DNA of 64,000 nucleotides from Lactuca virosa (GCA_928212115.1 CAKMRJ010005634.1:181493472-181557471), one strand, 5' to 3'. Positions 12,000 through 21,888 are shown, counted from the stretch's first letter. Notes: generated by a model not told the origin, from the letters alone. Numbers and translations: made by a program.

Positions 12000-13106
12000 A
12001 TGGAATTGCACATCTGTATTCTGATTTCTGAAAAAAAAAAGTGTAAATTCGATATTATATAATCACAAGGGTGGAGTGTTGATTGGGAGGTTGTTTTTGG
12101 TAAGAGTTATTTTGGATGTGTAAATGAGTATGTATGACCATTAGATGTGATGTGATTGAACTTGTATTTGATCACTAATTAGAAGATTCTTGGAGTACAA
12201 TTTATAAATGTTGTAAAATTTTACATTTTAAAATTTGTTTTGATATAGAAGTTAAGGAGTTACTTGTTATTTGCTTTTGATGCTTCTTATACATTGGTTA
12301 CATTTTATTATCATGTTTAGTTGTTTTATAAAGAAGGAAATAAATCGTTCAAACATGTCGTTTGCAATGTATTATTGGAAAACTAATAAAACTAATTTGA
12401 TAAATAAAAGAAAATGATAAAGTAAAGATATATTGTTAGATCTAGGGATATCAACGGGGGCAAACGGGACGGGGAGTGCATCCCCCGCCCTCGAAATTTC
12501 CCCGTTCTTCCGTCCCCGCCCCTGAATCCCCATTATTAAACAGTTGTGAACAATACAAACACTCTAGTCTCGTAGTACATAAAGAACGTCCAAAATGGAG
12601 TTCGTATGTAAAAGATACGACTGTTTTAAAAATCCAAAACCTGTATAATATTGATTTTCTTAAAATCGCTAAAATCGTTTCTATCCGTTGAGGGACTTGC
12701 ACACCTCAAATAGGAATTCCGAAAACATTTTTGGACTCAGACTATAGTCTAATAATTAATTTTATATTTGAAATACTTTTAGTAAAAATATTTATAAAAG
12801 TAAAAAATTAGACGTTTTGAATCAGTAATCGCGAAACCTTAAATTATGATTTCCAATTATTGGCAATATATTCCAGAAATAATATATTATTATTCAATCC
12901 AAAAAAAAATGTGAGTTTTAACGATAGAGATAACATTATATTTTTATTTTCAAAGTATAACCATTTATATTGATACATAACTAATAACTTCTGATCAACT
13001 ATAGATAAATTGTTATAGATTTTATAAATCATACAATAATTTATGTACCAATAAACGTTAAATGGTCAAAATGTGTATATATTATATGGTTAAAATATCG
13101 TAACAA

Positions 13107-13109
<3 letters not shown>
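12000..13109. other. Intergenic, no gene seen
   Basis: Contains the 3' UTR of the translocator, then AT-rich DNA. A short G/C-run block at 12450-12535 (gggac, cccgcc, ccccg motifs) looks like a fragment of a common plant repeat. Frames at 12451-12702 derive from it and are not supported as genes. Confidence 0.5.

Positions 13110-13172
<63 letters not shown>
13110..13172. repeat. (AT)n microsatellite at left edge of Athila-like element
   Basis: About 60 bp of AT dinucleotide directly abutting the left LTR. The right LTR is also followed directly by (TA)n, so the element probably inserted into a microsatellite. Confidence 0.95.
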
Positions 13173-13174
<2 letters not shown>

Positions 13175-14240
13175 ATATTGCCATATTTATACATATTTTT
13201 AGGTAATATTTATTTACATTTTTATTAATAATTTGGTTATTTGCATAGAATAATGGTACTTATAGTCTTAAATTATATTTTGCAGCCAAATAGAAGCATT
13301 TTCGAAGAAAGGGACTAAAGTTGACAAAACATGGAACTTTGGAGGCTTGAAGGAAAGAAGAATAAAAAAAGCTCAGCAAAACACGATCTCACGACGTGAG
13401 TAATTGAAGAGTCACGACGTGAGTGGAGTATTCTAGAAGATATACACCGGATGAAAGAGTCCTTGTCGAACACGTTTATCTCGTACTCACGACGTGAGGC
13501 TTATCTACTCACGACGTGAACTTGGAAAAATCAGAAAGTACATATATATATCCTTGTCCATTACGACTTGAGGAGACTTTTGGCTACTTGGAGGGTTCCT
13601 GGAGACGATTTTCAGAAGAAAAGAAGTTCTGGAATAGGGTATCAACACAAAAGGAGAAAAAAAGTTCATTAGTTGACTTATAGTTTGGTACATTTAGTAT
13701 GCTTTTTAATATGACTTGTGTTTGTTTAATTGCTAGTATGTCCAGCTAAATCTAGTTGCTTCTGTTAGCTAGATGAAGCTGAAACTCATGGTTTTAATAC
13801 ATTAGATTTGACTTTACTTGTTGGTATTGTGCTTGTGTTAGATTGATTGAACCTAGCATGTTTGATTTAGTATTTGATTGCTTTAAATTCTTGTTCTGTG
13901 TAGTTAGTGAATATGAAGCTGCATGAATATGAATACCTAATAATTCAGTGAACACTAGTTTATTAGAGCTAAGATCAAACCAATCTTAGATAAGTAATTG
14001 AATAATTGAATTAGGATGTGCTAGAGAACTCATATTATGACCATAATTGTGTTTATCAAATCAATTTTACATGGCTCCAATCATATTCAATAATTGATTC
14101 TGTGTTAACTATTGTGTGACCATACATTAGACTTACATGAATTAATTAATGTTAGTAGATTTAGAACTAAATTGCTAATACTATCTTAATTGGTACCAAT
14201 AGTAATTGTCATAGCTAAATTATAAACCATTGAGGGAAAG
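13173..14240 (+). repeat. Left LTR, 3'-truncated
   Basis: Starts tgatattgcc and is nearly identical to 20505-21568 until ...gagggaaag at 14240, where it jumps into gag-coding sequence. The equivalent of 21569-21847 is absent. It carries two paired palindrome sites (13388-13520). The few differences from the right LTR (substitutions and a small TA indel) suggest fairly recent insertion. Confidence 0.92.
13388..13520. repeat. Two palindrome pairs in left LTR
   Basis: TCACGACGTGA occurs at 13389 and 13412 (23 bp apart) and at 13487 and 13509 (22 bp apart). Each site is an inverted repeat of TCACG around a single central base. The spacers between 13-bp units are 10 and 9 bp. Confidence 0.95.
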
Positions 14241-14410
14241 AGTTCTCAAAGAAGTCGGGGAAGAAAACGGGAGAATCGAGTTCATCTTCAAAGGACAAGA
14301 GCAATATTGAGAGCTTAGATCAAATACCTATCCCAAACGAATCTGAATACAAGTCCGAGAACGAGTTTGGACTACATACGAGCGAACCCGAAGACGAGCC
14401 AAGAAACGAA

Positions 14411-15637
14411 ATGGCGAACATCGAAGAAATGTCAATGGGAGCTTACAAGAAGCGTATTCGAGAAGATGTTGGTCCGGGATTAGTACAACCCGCGATTCCT
14501 GCCACTGCCACATTCGAGTTGAAGGGACACATCCTTAATGCACTAAAGGATATTCCGTTTTATGGAAAGGATCATCAGGATGCTTTCAAACATTTAGATG
14601 AGGTCAACGACATTGCTGACTATTTCATTGTCCCAAATGTTAATAGGGATACTGTCTTGCTGAGGATGCTACCAGTTACTTTCAAAGGAGCTGCAAAAGA
14701 CTGGTTGAAAGCACTCCCACCTGGTACAATCACTACTTGGGCTCAAATGCGTGAGCAGTTCCTAGACCAATTTTTCCCGTCATCCAAGATAGCTAAACTC
14801 AAGAAGGCAATAGCCAACTTTGAGCAACAACTGGGGGAGTCACTATACGAGGCATGTGAGCGTTACAAAGGATTGTTAAGGAATTGTCCTCAACATGACC
14901 TTAATATTCAGCAAGAGATGTTTATTTTCTATGATGGGGTCAATGTCATGACTAGGCAACTCCTTGATTCGCAAGGCCTTCTCACGAAGAAGAATCCTAA
15001 CCAGATCAAGGTGCTAATTGAAGAATTCGCAAAACACTCTCATGAGTATCACAACCCAAGACAAGATGGAACAAAAGGCAGTGGGGGTGCACATTCTGAA
15101 GAGATGGCTGCTATGATGGCGATGTTGAATAATATGGACCGGATATTGACCCAAATGGACCAATCAATTCATGCAATAAGAGTTGGATGTGAAAGGTGTA
15201 ATGGTCCACACTTGACCAAAGATTGCAGCTTAGATGATAACGGGTATAAAAAGGCTCAAGTTTGCTACTCGAGTGGGGATAAGTATGATGAGGATTGGAG
15301 AAAACCAAAGAAAGAGTGGCTGCCATATGATGAGTACAAGAAGAAAAAGGAAGAAAAATATAAGCAGACATGCCGAGGCTTCTACCAAAAAGAGCAACCA
15401 CCAGCCGAGAAGAAAGTAGACTTGGAAAATATTTTGACCCGATTTATGGAGGTCTCCAAGAAAAGGCATGATGATACTGATGCAGTGCTAAAGGAACACA
15501 TGAAAATGATGAAAGAACAGCACGCAATGATGATTGACCAGCAAGCCTCATTAAGAAATCATCAAGCATCGATTCATAATCTAGAAGTCCAAGTTGGTCA
15601 ACTAACTACTTTGGTGAGCAACAAATTATCCTCATAA
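14411..15637 (+). CDS. gag: Gag polyprotein of Athila-like element (5' end lost)
   Basis: Structural capsid/nucleocapsid protein of the retroelement, 408 aa from the first in-frame Met. Residues about 85-185 form a retrotransposon gag domain (KDWLKALPPGTITTWAQMRE, QFLDQFFPSSK). A zinc knuckle C-X2-C-X3-H-X4-C lies at C260, C263, H267, C272, and a coiled-coil-like Met/His/Gln-rich tail at about 355-400. The frame is open upstream to about 14232, inside the truncated LTR, with charged gag-like sequence and no Met. So this Met is internal and the true start was removed by the deletion. The ORF stops at 15635 in a hinge before the protease, which continues in the same frame after two more stops. 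It is not expected to be expressed normally. Confidence 0.88.
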   Translation: MANIEEMSMGAYKKRIREDVGPGLVQPAIPATATFELKGHILNALKDIPFYGKDHQDAFKHLDEVNDIADYFIVPNVNRDTVLLRMLPVTFKGAAKDWLKALPPGTITTWAQMREQFLDQFFPSSKIAKLKKAIANFEQQLGESLYEACERYKGLLRNCPQHDLNIQQEMFIFYDGVNVMTRQLLDSQGLLTKKNPNQIKVLIEEFAKHSHEYHNPRQDGTKGSGGAHSEEMAAMMAMLNNMDRILTQMDQSIHAIRVGCERCNGPHLTKDCSLDDNGYKKAQVCYSSGDKYDEDWRKPKKEWLPYDEYKKKKEEKYKQTCRGFYQKEQPPAEKKVDLENILTRFMEVSKKRHDDTDAVLKEHMKMMKEQHAMMIDQQASLRNHQASIHNLEVQVGQLTTLVSNKLSS

Positions 15638-15775
15638 TTTCCTGAAAAGAATGCTCAATCCCATGTTATGATGATCGAGACTGAAGAATAGGTCATCTCT
15701 GAGTTCTTAGAAGCACTAGAGGAGGAGCCAAAGCCAGCTGGACCAAAGCCAAAGAAGTCGAAGCTCGAAATCTAA

Positions 15776-16795
15776 GATGTTGCTAAAGTACCAGACTCAC
15801 GACGTGAGCCCGATATGCTCACGTCGTGGGCTCAGTCTGAACAGAAATATTCTGTAAACGTTTCGGCTTATAAACCGCCTTTACCATTCCCGTCTCGAGC
15901 TAATCTCAGCCCACTGGAAAGGGAACATCTGGAGTTTATCAAGCAAGTAAAGGGTATTCCTATTAATACTCCTTTTATTGAGTCACTGTCTAAAATTCCA
16001 GAGTATGCTAAGTTCCTTCAAGACCTTATAGACACTCGTCAACAATTGAAGAAGAACTCCAAAGTTATTCTTAGTGAACAAAGCTCAAGAGTTGTATTGG
16101 GAGAAATACCTAAGAAGATGGGAGATCCTGGACGCCTCACTCTTCCATGTGAGTTTGGAAACAATTTGAAGACTTATGCTTTAGCCGATTCTGGGGCTAG
16201 CATAAATTTGATGCCATATTCATTCTATCAAAAGTTGAATATTCAGAAAATGAAGGCTACGAAGATGACCATCCACATGGCCAATCGTTCGGTGACGCAC
16301 CCAAGGGGAATCGTAGAAGACATCCTTGTTAAAATTGGGAAATTTGTTTTCCCAGTTGACTTTGTGCTTATGGATATGAAGGAGGATGTAAATGTCCCAA
16401 TCATTCTTGGTCGCCCTCTACTAAATACTGCTAGGGCTCTAGTTGATGTTCGTGAATCCAAGATTACATTGAGGGTTGGTGATGATGAGGAAGATTTTGG
16501 AGTACAAGATGGATTTCAAGGAAATGATGTTGAAGGAGAGGTGTTTAATATTGATGAAGATAATGAACTTGAAGAATTAGAAAAGCTCATGGAGGAAGAA
16601 ATCAAGACAATTCATCAAGTCAAACACACCAAACCGAGAGCATCCGTACCGTTTTTCGTTGAAGTCATTACCTACACAAAACCAACAACTATGATGAGTG
16701 AGGAAAGCGATGATTTGTCGAGTGATGAAGACGAGGCTAGTTCCAGGGGAGACAAGTCCAGTGGTGAAGGAAGAAAAGATTCCTATGGAGCTTAA
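15776..16795 (+). CDS. Retroelement aspartic protease region
   Basis: Same frame as gag; open from 15776, first Met at 15815 (326 aa). The protease core has the active-site motif ALADSGASINLMP, with the catalytic Asp at residue 125 counted from that Met, and the downstream VPIILGRPLLNTARALVDV segment typical of Athila/Tat pepsin-like proteases. An acidic tail (ELEELEKLMEEE, then Ser/Asp/Glu-rich) follows and the frame stops at 16793. An RT domain normally follows the protease in autonomous elements; none is present. A short Lys-rich frame ending at 16931 is the last coding-like stretch. A palindrome pair (15796-15830) lies inside the coding frame. Confidence 0.85.
   Translation, partial: DVAKVPDSRREPDMLTSWAQSEQKYSVNVSAYKPPLPFPSRANLSPLEREHLEFIKQVKGIPINTPFIESLSKIPEYAKFLQDLIDTRQQLKKNSKVILSEQSSRVVLGEIPKKMGDPGRLTLPCEFGNNLKTYALADSGASINLMPYSFYQKLNIQKMKATKMTIHMANRSVTHPRGIVEDILVKIGKFVFPVDFVLMDMKEDVNVPIILGRPLLNTARALVDVRESKITLRVGDDEEDFGVQDGFQGNDVEGEVFNIDEDNELEELEKLMEEEIKTIHQVKHTKPRASVPFFVEVITYTKPTTMMSEESDDLSSDEDEASSRGDKSSGEGRKDSYGA
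15796..15830. repeat. Palindrome pair inside gag-protease hinge
   Basis: TCACGACGTGA at 15797 and TCACGTCGTGG at 15819, 22 bp apart with a 9-bp spacer. The central bases are A in one and T in the other, so the two sites are complementary to each other as well as internally palindromic. Confidence 0.95.
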
Positions 16796-17017
16796 TAAGA
16801 GTGATGAAAAATTAGAGACTAAAGGGATCAAACGCAAGCTCGATGTAGATGAAGTAAAAGCTAAAAAAGAGAATTCAAAGAAGGCGTACATTAGACGATT
16901 TCAAGCGTACAAGAGGCGATGGAAAGAGTAGAAAATCCAGGTGGTGATGGACTCCTCTGACAGCTCAACGTAGGAGGCACGGAGTCCGGCTCACGACTCC
17001 ATCAAAAAGAAGTGCTT

Positions 17018-17035
17018 CTCGGGAGGCAACCCGAG
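17018..17035 (+). other. Athila-type hairpin CTCGGG-AGGCAA-CCCGAG
   Basis: A perfect 6-bp stem with a 6-nt loop. From memory, a GGGAGGCAACCC core is a recurrent landmark downstream of pol in plant Athila elements, with flanking stem bases that vary in a compensated way. Here it lies directly after the end of the gag-protease region. Confidence 0.7.
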
Positions 17036-17225
17036 TTTGGTTTGGATTTTCTTTTCTTTTTAGTTTTTGCATTTTATTTTTCTAGGACAATCGATCATAT
17101 CATCTACAACATTCTATGCATAATAAAACACTGAGTGTGGGGTCCCTAAAATTAAGTGGTAATAGTTTAAGAATTATAGTTACTGAAACTTGGGATTAAT
17201 TATGAAATTATATGCTCAGACAGAC

Positions 17226-17474
17226 TTCACGTCGTGAGCCCTTATGATTCACGACGTGAGTCCAGTAAAATATACTGACTCCTAATTTGTTAGCCCATTC
17301 TATGTTTCATCCCAATAATTGCTTAATTAAATAATTTGTTAGCCTCACTTCTTGGACAAGGATATAATTAAATGTCCCACTACATGCCCCAACCCATTTG
17401 TTCATTAATGGAATGACCCAACTTTTCAGTCCACGAGACCTCACGACGTGAAACTTAGGAATTCACGACGTGAA
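17226..17474. repeat. Two palindrome pairs downstream of protease
   Basis: TCACGTCGTGA at 17227 with TCACGACGTGA at 17249 (22 bp apart), and TCACGACGTGA at 17441 with another at 17463 (22 bp apart). Both spacers are 9 bp. Confidence 0.95.
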
Positions 17475-17636
17475 TTGTGAAATGTCACGAGACCATAAAT
17501 GAGGAACAGATTCCTTTGACCAGCCACTTTGTTTATTCCCCACGAAGTGAGGCTGTCTTCTGGTCCCCCCCATCTTACCGATTGCGGCCAAATCCAACTT
17601 TTACTCTCTTTTTGCTTACGTAATCAACGATTTAAG

Positions 17637-17998
17637 GTAAGATTTCTTAGTTCTCATGGCTAATTTTGCTTTAATAAGTTGCATTTAGGGCTAGGGTTTG
17701 GTATTTAGTATGTTGTTTATACATGCCCTAGGATTCATGAAATAGCATTTGCATTTTGTTGGATTGTGCTTACAAGTAACATAGGAGTAAACCCCAACAA
17801 AAATTTTAGCCAGATTCAGAAACTGCCTTGACTGATTCTTACCTTCGTTGACGAACTCACGACATGAATCCTTAGGGATTCACGACGTGAATCCTTAGGG
17901 ATTCACGATGTGAATCCTGGACGTGAATGATTCAGCTTTTTGTTTTCTCATAATGTCTTGGATTTTTGTTTTGTGGTTGTTGTTGTTTTGTTTTGCAG
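17637..17998 (+). other. Candidate intron upstream of the 3' ORF
   Basis: A near-consensus donor (ttaag|gtaaga) and a strong T-rich acceptor (ttgttttgcag) bracket 362 bp. The acceptor ends two bases before the ATG of the 3' ORF (18001). This is what a spliced transcript for the extra ORF would need. Inference only. Confidence 0.4.
17856..17914. repeat. Palindrome triplet, 23-bp period
   Basis: Three sites, TCACGACATGA (17857), TCACGACGTGA (17880) and TCACGATGTGA (17903), are separated by two identical 10-bp spacers (tccttaggga). It lies inside the candidate intron. Confidence 0.95.
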
Positions 17999-18000
17999 AA

Positions 18001-19298
18001 ATGGGTCCAAGAAGAGAGGTTCCAATAGGGGTGGCTAGTTTGCACCCATTTTACATCTTCCCAACAACTTTGTCTCGAGATATTTTCACACGGTGCAACA
18101 ACCGGTTGGGGTGGCTGTACAACCGGGAGATTGATGTTGCCCCTACAGTTAATTGGGCAAGGTTGAGGGAGGTTGGGCTTGTTGATCAGATGTCCCAATA
18201 TCTCACAAAGATATTTTTAGGAAATGGATTTTCATTTATGTGTAAAGGGTATCACAACTTGTTTAGAATTCAATAGAGGGTGTACAAGGAACTTTGTGTG
18301 GAGTTCTTTGCAACTGTGGCATTTCATGAAAATGTCCAAGATCCTACCTTTCAGCAAGCTTTGGTCTTCCGTCTCGGGGGCGAATACCGAGAATGTAGTT
18401 TGGTGGAGTTCTCTTGGCGTATGGGTTTATATGAGGCACACATGAGGCCATGACTCCAGAATTTGTGATGTTTCTGAGGGAGGCTGCCCGAGGGTATGAG
18501 AATGAAGCATCGGGTGTTGGTTTTTGGAACAACATTGCTTCCGGAGTGTTTAATTCCGGGGTGTCACCAGAGAGCAGCATCAAATCTCCCATCCACCGCC
18601 TACTCCACCGCCTTATCACATTTTCAATCCACCATAAACGTCATGGGGACAAGGTCACAAAGATGAACTTGTTCTATTTGTGGTCAATTTTATAGTCGGG
18701 AGTATGCTGCAACATTCCATACTTCTTGGCCCGTTATTTGGTGGAATATGCTATGAGTTCCCGCCCTGGGAGCCCAATTTGTGGTGGCCATTTTATCACA
18801 CGATTGGCCTGGTCTTATGGTTTGATCGTTCCCGACATCACCCGCTCTTTGACTTGTATGGAGGGAAACAAGTTCACTATGGGGTATTTGGAGACAATGC
18901 GGGTAGTAAAGAATTATGGGTCTCATTGGGTAATTCTACATTCGGATGATGATGATGGTGACGAGAAGCAAGATGAGCAACCTGAGCAGCAGCCACAACC
19001 ACGACCTCGGTGGAGGAATGTTAGAGGTAGAGGAGAGAGAGGGCAGCCGGTGCATCAACACGCACCCTTTGGAGGAGCACCTTTTGGAGGAGATATGGCG
19101 GGATATTTTGATCAATTATCATTAAGTACTAATTGGATCGGGGGTACAATGGAGAACATGGTTCGACATTTTCGTATTGAGCAACCATCACACTTGGGGA
19201 ATCAATACCCCATTTGTCCTACATGGAGCTCTTATCAACATTCAAGGGGAGACGAAGCGGGCACAAGTGGAGCACATCACGATGAAGAAGATGATTGA
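18001..19298 (+). pseudogene. Decayed ATHILA ORF-1-like 3' protein
   Basis: An extra ORF located between protease and 3' LTR, resembling the plant-specific ATHILA ORF-1/putative transposon protein family; function unknown. It starts ATG at 18001 (MGPRREVPIGVASLHPFYIF). It is interrupted by an in-frame TAG at 18274, a frameshift near 18450 and a second TAG near 18693. The readable C-terminal part includes ARYLVEYAMSS, RLAWSYGLIVPDI, then an acidic/Gln/Arg-rich linker and a low-complexity tail ending at 19298. Despite three breaks the remaining reading frames are long, so decay is recent. Confidence 0.7.
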
Positions 19299-20504
19299 TC
19301 GTTTGTTTTTATTTTGATTTTTTAGTTTTTTTTAGTTTAATTTGGGTTGTGTTGTTTTTGAACTTGTTTGGATTGTTAAACTTTTGTGGCGAGAAAGTAA
19401 AAACAATAAAAGTAATCGCGAAACCTTGAACTTGTTTGGAGTTCGATCTCGCCACTGCTATCCCAGGGGAGACTGTTCCTTTTTCTCCCTTTTATTGTTT
19501 TTAATTTATTCTATGCATACAATGAGGGCATTGTATGTAAATATAAGTAAAATCTAGAAAATATAAGTAAATATAAGTAAATTTAGAAAATTTAAAACTT
19601 TAGTAATAAATTTTCATAGGTTTGAAATAATAATCTAATAATTAGATCTAGTAATAATAATAATTTAAACTTAAGTTGCTAGCGTTGTGTGGGATGATCC
19701 GATGAGAGCTCAAATGTTTAGTTGAGCCAATACACGTTATAGTGCATTTGTGGCCTCTTTTATTCTAGTGAAATCATGAGACAAAAACACAACCTCGCTT
19801 AGTTTGAGGGATGCAATATGTTTAGCAGTCTGTACCTGAAATGTATCCAGGGAAGCTTATGTAGTCATTGCACATAGACTAATGCCTTAACCAATAAGGG
19901 TTGAAGTTAAGCGCCTCTGCTTAAGCATGTAGGTTTTAAGTGAAAAGTAAAAAAAAGTGAGTACATGTAAAAAAAGAGAGAGAAATTACCCAAAAGTTAA
20001 AAGTTAAAGAATTTTTGGAGCTATAGAAGTATCAAAGTTTGAAAATCAAAGATCAAAAATTCTGAAAAAATACAAAAGTTGAAGATACCAAGAATTACAC
20101 AAAAAGGTGGTGAATTCAAAGAAATCAAATATTAAATATCAAAGAAATGAAGAATTCAAGAGCTCCAAATTGTGGTATCGAAAAGTTGTAATTTTTTCTC
20201 GATTATGTATGCTTGGGTTGCTTGACCAAAAATACGGTTAGAAAGATTTCTGAGGATGGATTCGGAGGGATGCATAAAATGAGCATTGTTCAAAAGAAGT
20301 GGGCGCGTGTTTATGAGGATTATGAGTATTTAGAATTGAGGGGGGTTACTTAGGAAAAATTTTAGACACAAATGCATGCGTTGAGGTCTTGGCATAATGG
20401 CTGAGTTTGAGTTGGATCGTTCTATGTGATGTTGGTGATAAAGGTTTAATTTTGAAATAATTAGATTTGCTTGAGGGCAAGCAAAGTATAAGTGTGGGGT
20501 ATTT
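19299..20504 (+). other. 3' untranslated internal region and polypurine tract
   Basis: AT-rich non-coding DNA with degenerate aaagtt/aaatca repeats at about 19970-20170. It ends in a G-rich tract (aagtgtggggtattt, about 20490-20504) immediately before the right LTR, as expected for second-strand priming. Confidence 0.6.
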
Positions 20505-21842
20505 CGATATTGCCATATTTATACATATTTTTAGGCAATATTTATTTACATTTTTATTAATAATTTGGTTATTTGCATAGAATAATGGTACTTATAAGCT
20601 TAAATTATATTTTGTAGCCAAATAGAAGCATTTTTGAAGAAAGGGACTAAAGTTGACAAAACATGGAACTTTGGAGGCTTGAAGGAAAGAAGAATAAAAA
20701 AAGCTCAGCAAAACACGATCTCACGACGTGAGTAATTGAAGACTCACGACGTGAGTGGAGTATTCTAGAAGATATGCACCGGATGAAAGAGTCCTTGTCG
20801 AACACGTTTATCTCGTACTCACAACGTGAGGCTTATCTGCTCACGACGTGAACTTGGAAAAATCAGAAAGTATATATATCCTTGTCCATTGCCACTTGAG
20901 GAGACTTTTGGCTACTTGGAGGGTTCCTAGAGACGATTTTCAGAAGAAAAGAAGTTCTGGAATAGGGTATCAACACAAAAGGAGAAGAGAAGTTCATTAG
21001 TTGACTTATAGTTTGGTACATTTAGTATGCTTTTTAATATGACTTGTGTTTGTTTAATTGCTAGTATGTCCAGCTAAATCTAGCTGCTTCTGTTAGCTAG
21101 ATGAAGCTGGAGCTCATAGTTTTAATACATTAGATTTGACTTTACTTGTTGGTATTGTGCTTGTGTTAGATTGATTGAACCTAGCATGTTTGATTTAGTA
21201 TTTGATTGCTTTAAATTCTTGTTCTGTGTAGTTAGTGAATATGAAGCTGCATGAATATGAATACCTAATAATTCAGTGAACACTAGTTTATTAGAGATAA
21301 GATCAAACCAATCTTAGATAAGTAATTGAATCATTGAATTAGGCTGTGCTAGAGAACTCATATTATGACCATAATTGTGTTTATCAAATCAATTTTACAT
21401 GGCTCCAATCATATTCAATAATTGATTCTGTGTTAACTATTGTGTGACCATACATTAGACTTACATGAATTAATTAATGTTAGTAGATTTAGAACTAAAT
21501 TGCTAATACTATCTTAATTGGTACCAATAGTAATTGACATAGCTAAATTATAAACCATTGAGGGAAAGTGGATTCGAACTAACATAAGTGTTTTGTTAAT
21601 TGATTGAATTTGTATTAAGAATTAAGTTCATCTAAACTTGCAAAATTAGCTAAAACCCCTTCCTTTGTTAATAATTAGGTTAATTTAGTAGAAGATAAAT
21701 TAATTAGTCAAAACCGTTCCCTGTGATCGACACCCGACTTACCCGGCTATTCTATAATTAGACTAGGTACACTTCCTAGGTGCAATTAGTTAGTTAAGTT
21801 AGTTAGGTTATAAATATAAAATTAGGTGTAGCTATTTGCACG

Positions 21843-21847
<5 letters not shown>
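20505..21847 (+). repeat. Right LTR of Athila-like element
   Basis: A 1343-bp LTR starting cgatattgcc (the left copy has tgatattgcc) and ending tgcacgcatca, so TG...CA after one substitution. It contains palindrome pairs at 20721/20744 and 20819/20841. (TA)n follows directly. Confidence 0.9.
20720..20852. repeat. Two palindrome pairs in right LTR
   Basis: Same arrangement as the left LTR: 20721 and 20744 (23 bp), 20819 (TCACAACGTGA, one substitution) and 20841 (22 bp). Confidence 0.95.

Positions 21848-21884
<37 letters not shown>
21848..21884. repeat. (TA)n microsatellite
   Basis: An uninterrupted dinucleotide tract directly after the right LTR. Confidence 0.95.

Positions 21885-21888
<4 letters not shown>

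Larger units (their letters stand above)
16932..17636 (+). other. Non-coding internal region of Athila-like element
   Basis: No significant ORF. Contains the conserved hairpin (17018-17035) and palindrome pairs at 17226-17260 and 17440-17474. It probably acts as the leader of the downstream 3' ORF. Confidence 0.6.
13173..21847 (+). mobile_element. Non-autonomous Athila-like Ty3/Gypsy LTR retrotransposon
   Basis: An approximately 8.7 kb element bounded by direct repeats (13173-14240 and 20505-21847). It encodes a gag and an aspartic protease but no reverse transcriptase, RNase H or integrase is visible; the space after the protease is filled by non-coding DNA and a decayed 3' ORF. Athila-lineage features are the gag type, the gag-protease order, the CTCGGGAGGCAACCCGAG hairpin and an extra ORF before the 3' LTR. 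A G-rich tract (agtgtggggt) precedes the right LTR as polypurine tract. The left LTR lacks its last approximately 279 bp together with the primer-binding site, so it is defective even as a non-autonomous copy. Confidence 0.88.

Noticed and set aside
12451..12702. Paired plus and minus frames near the translocator 3' end
   Set aside because: They arise from a short G/C-run repeat fragment and have no supporting similarity.
17856..17914. Three palindromes with identical spacers, considered as a CRISPR-like array
   Set aside because: Only three units, spacers identical rather than unique, in a plant retrotransposon. It is part of the paired-palindrome pattern instead.
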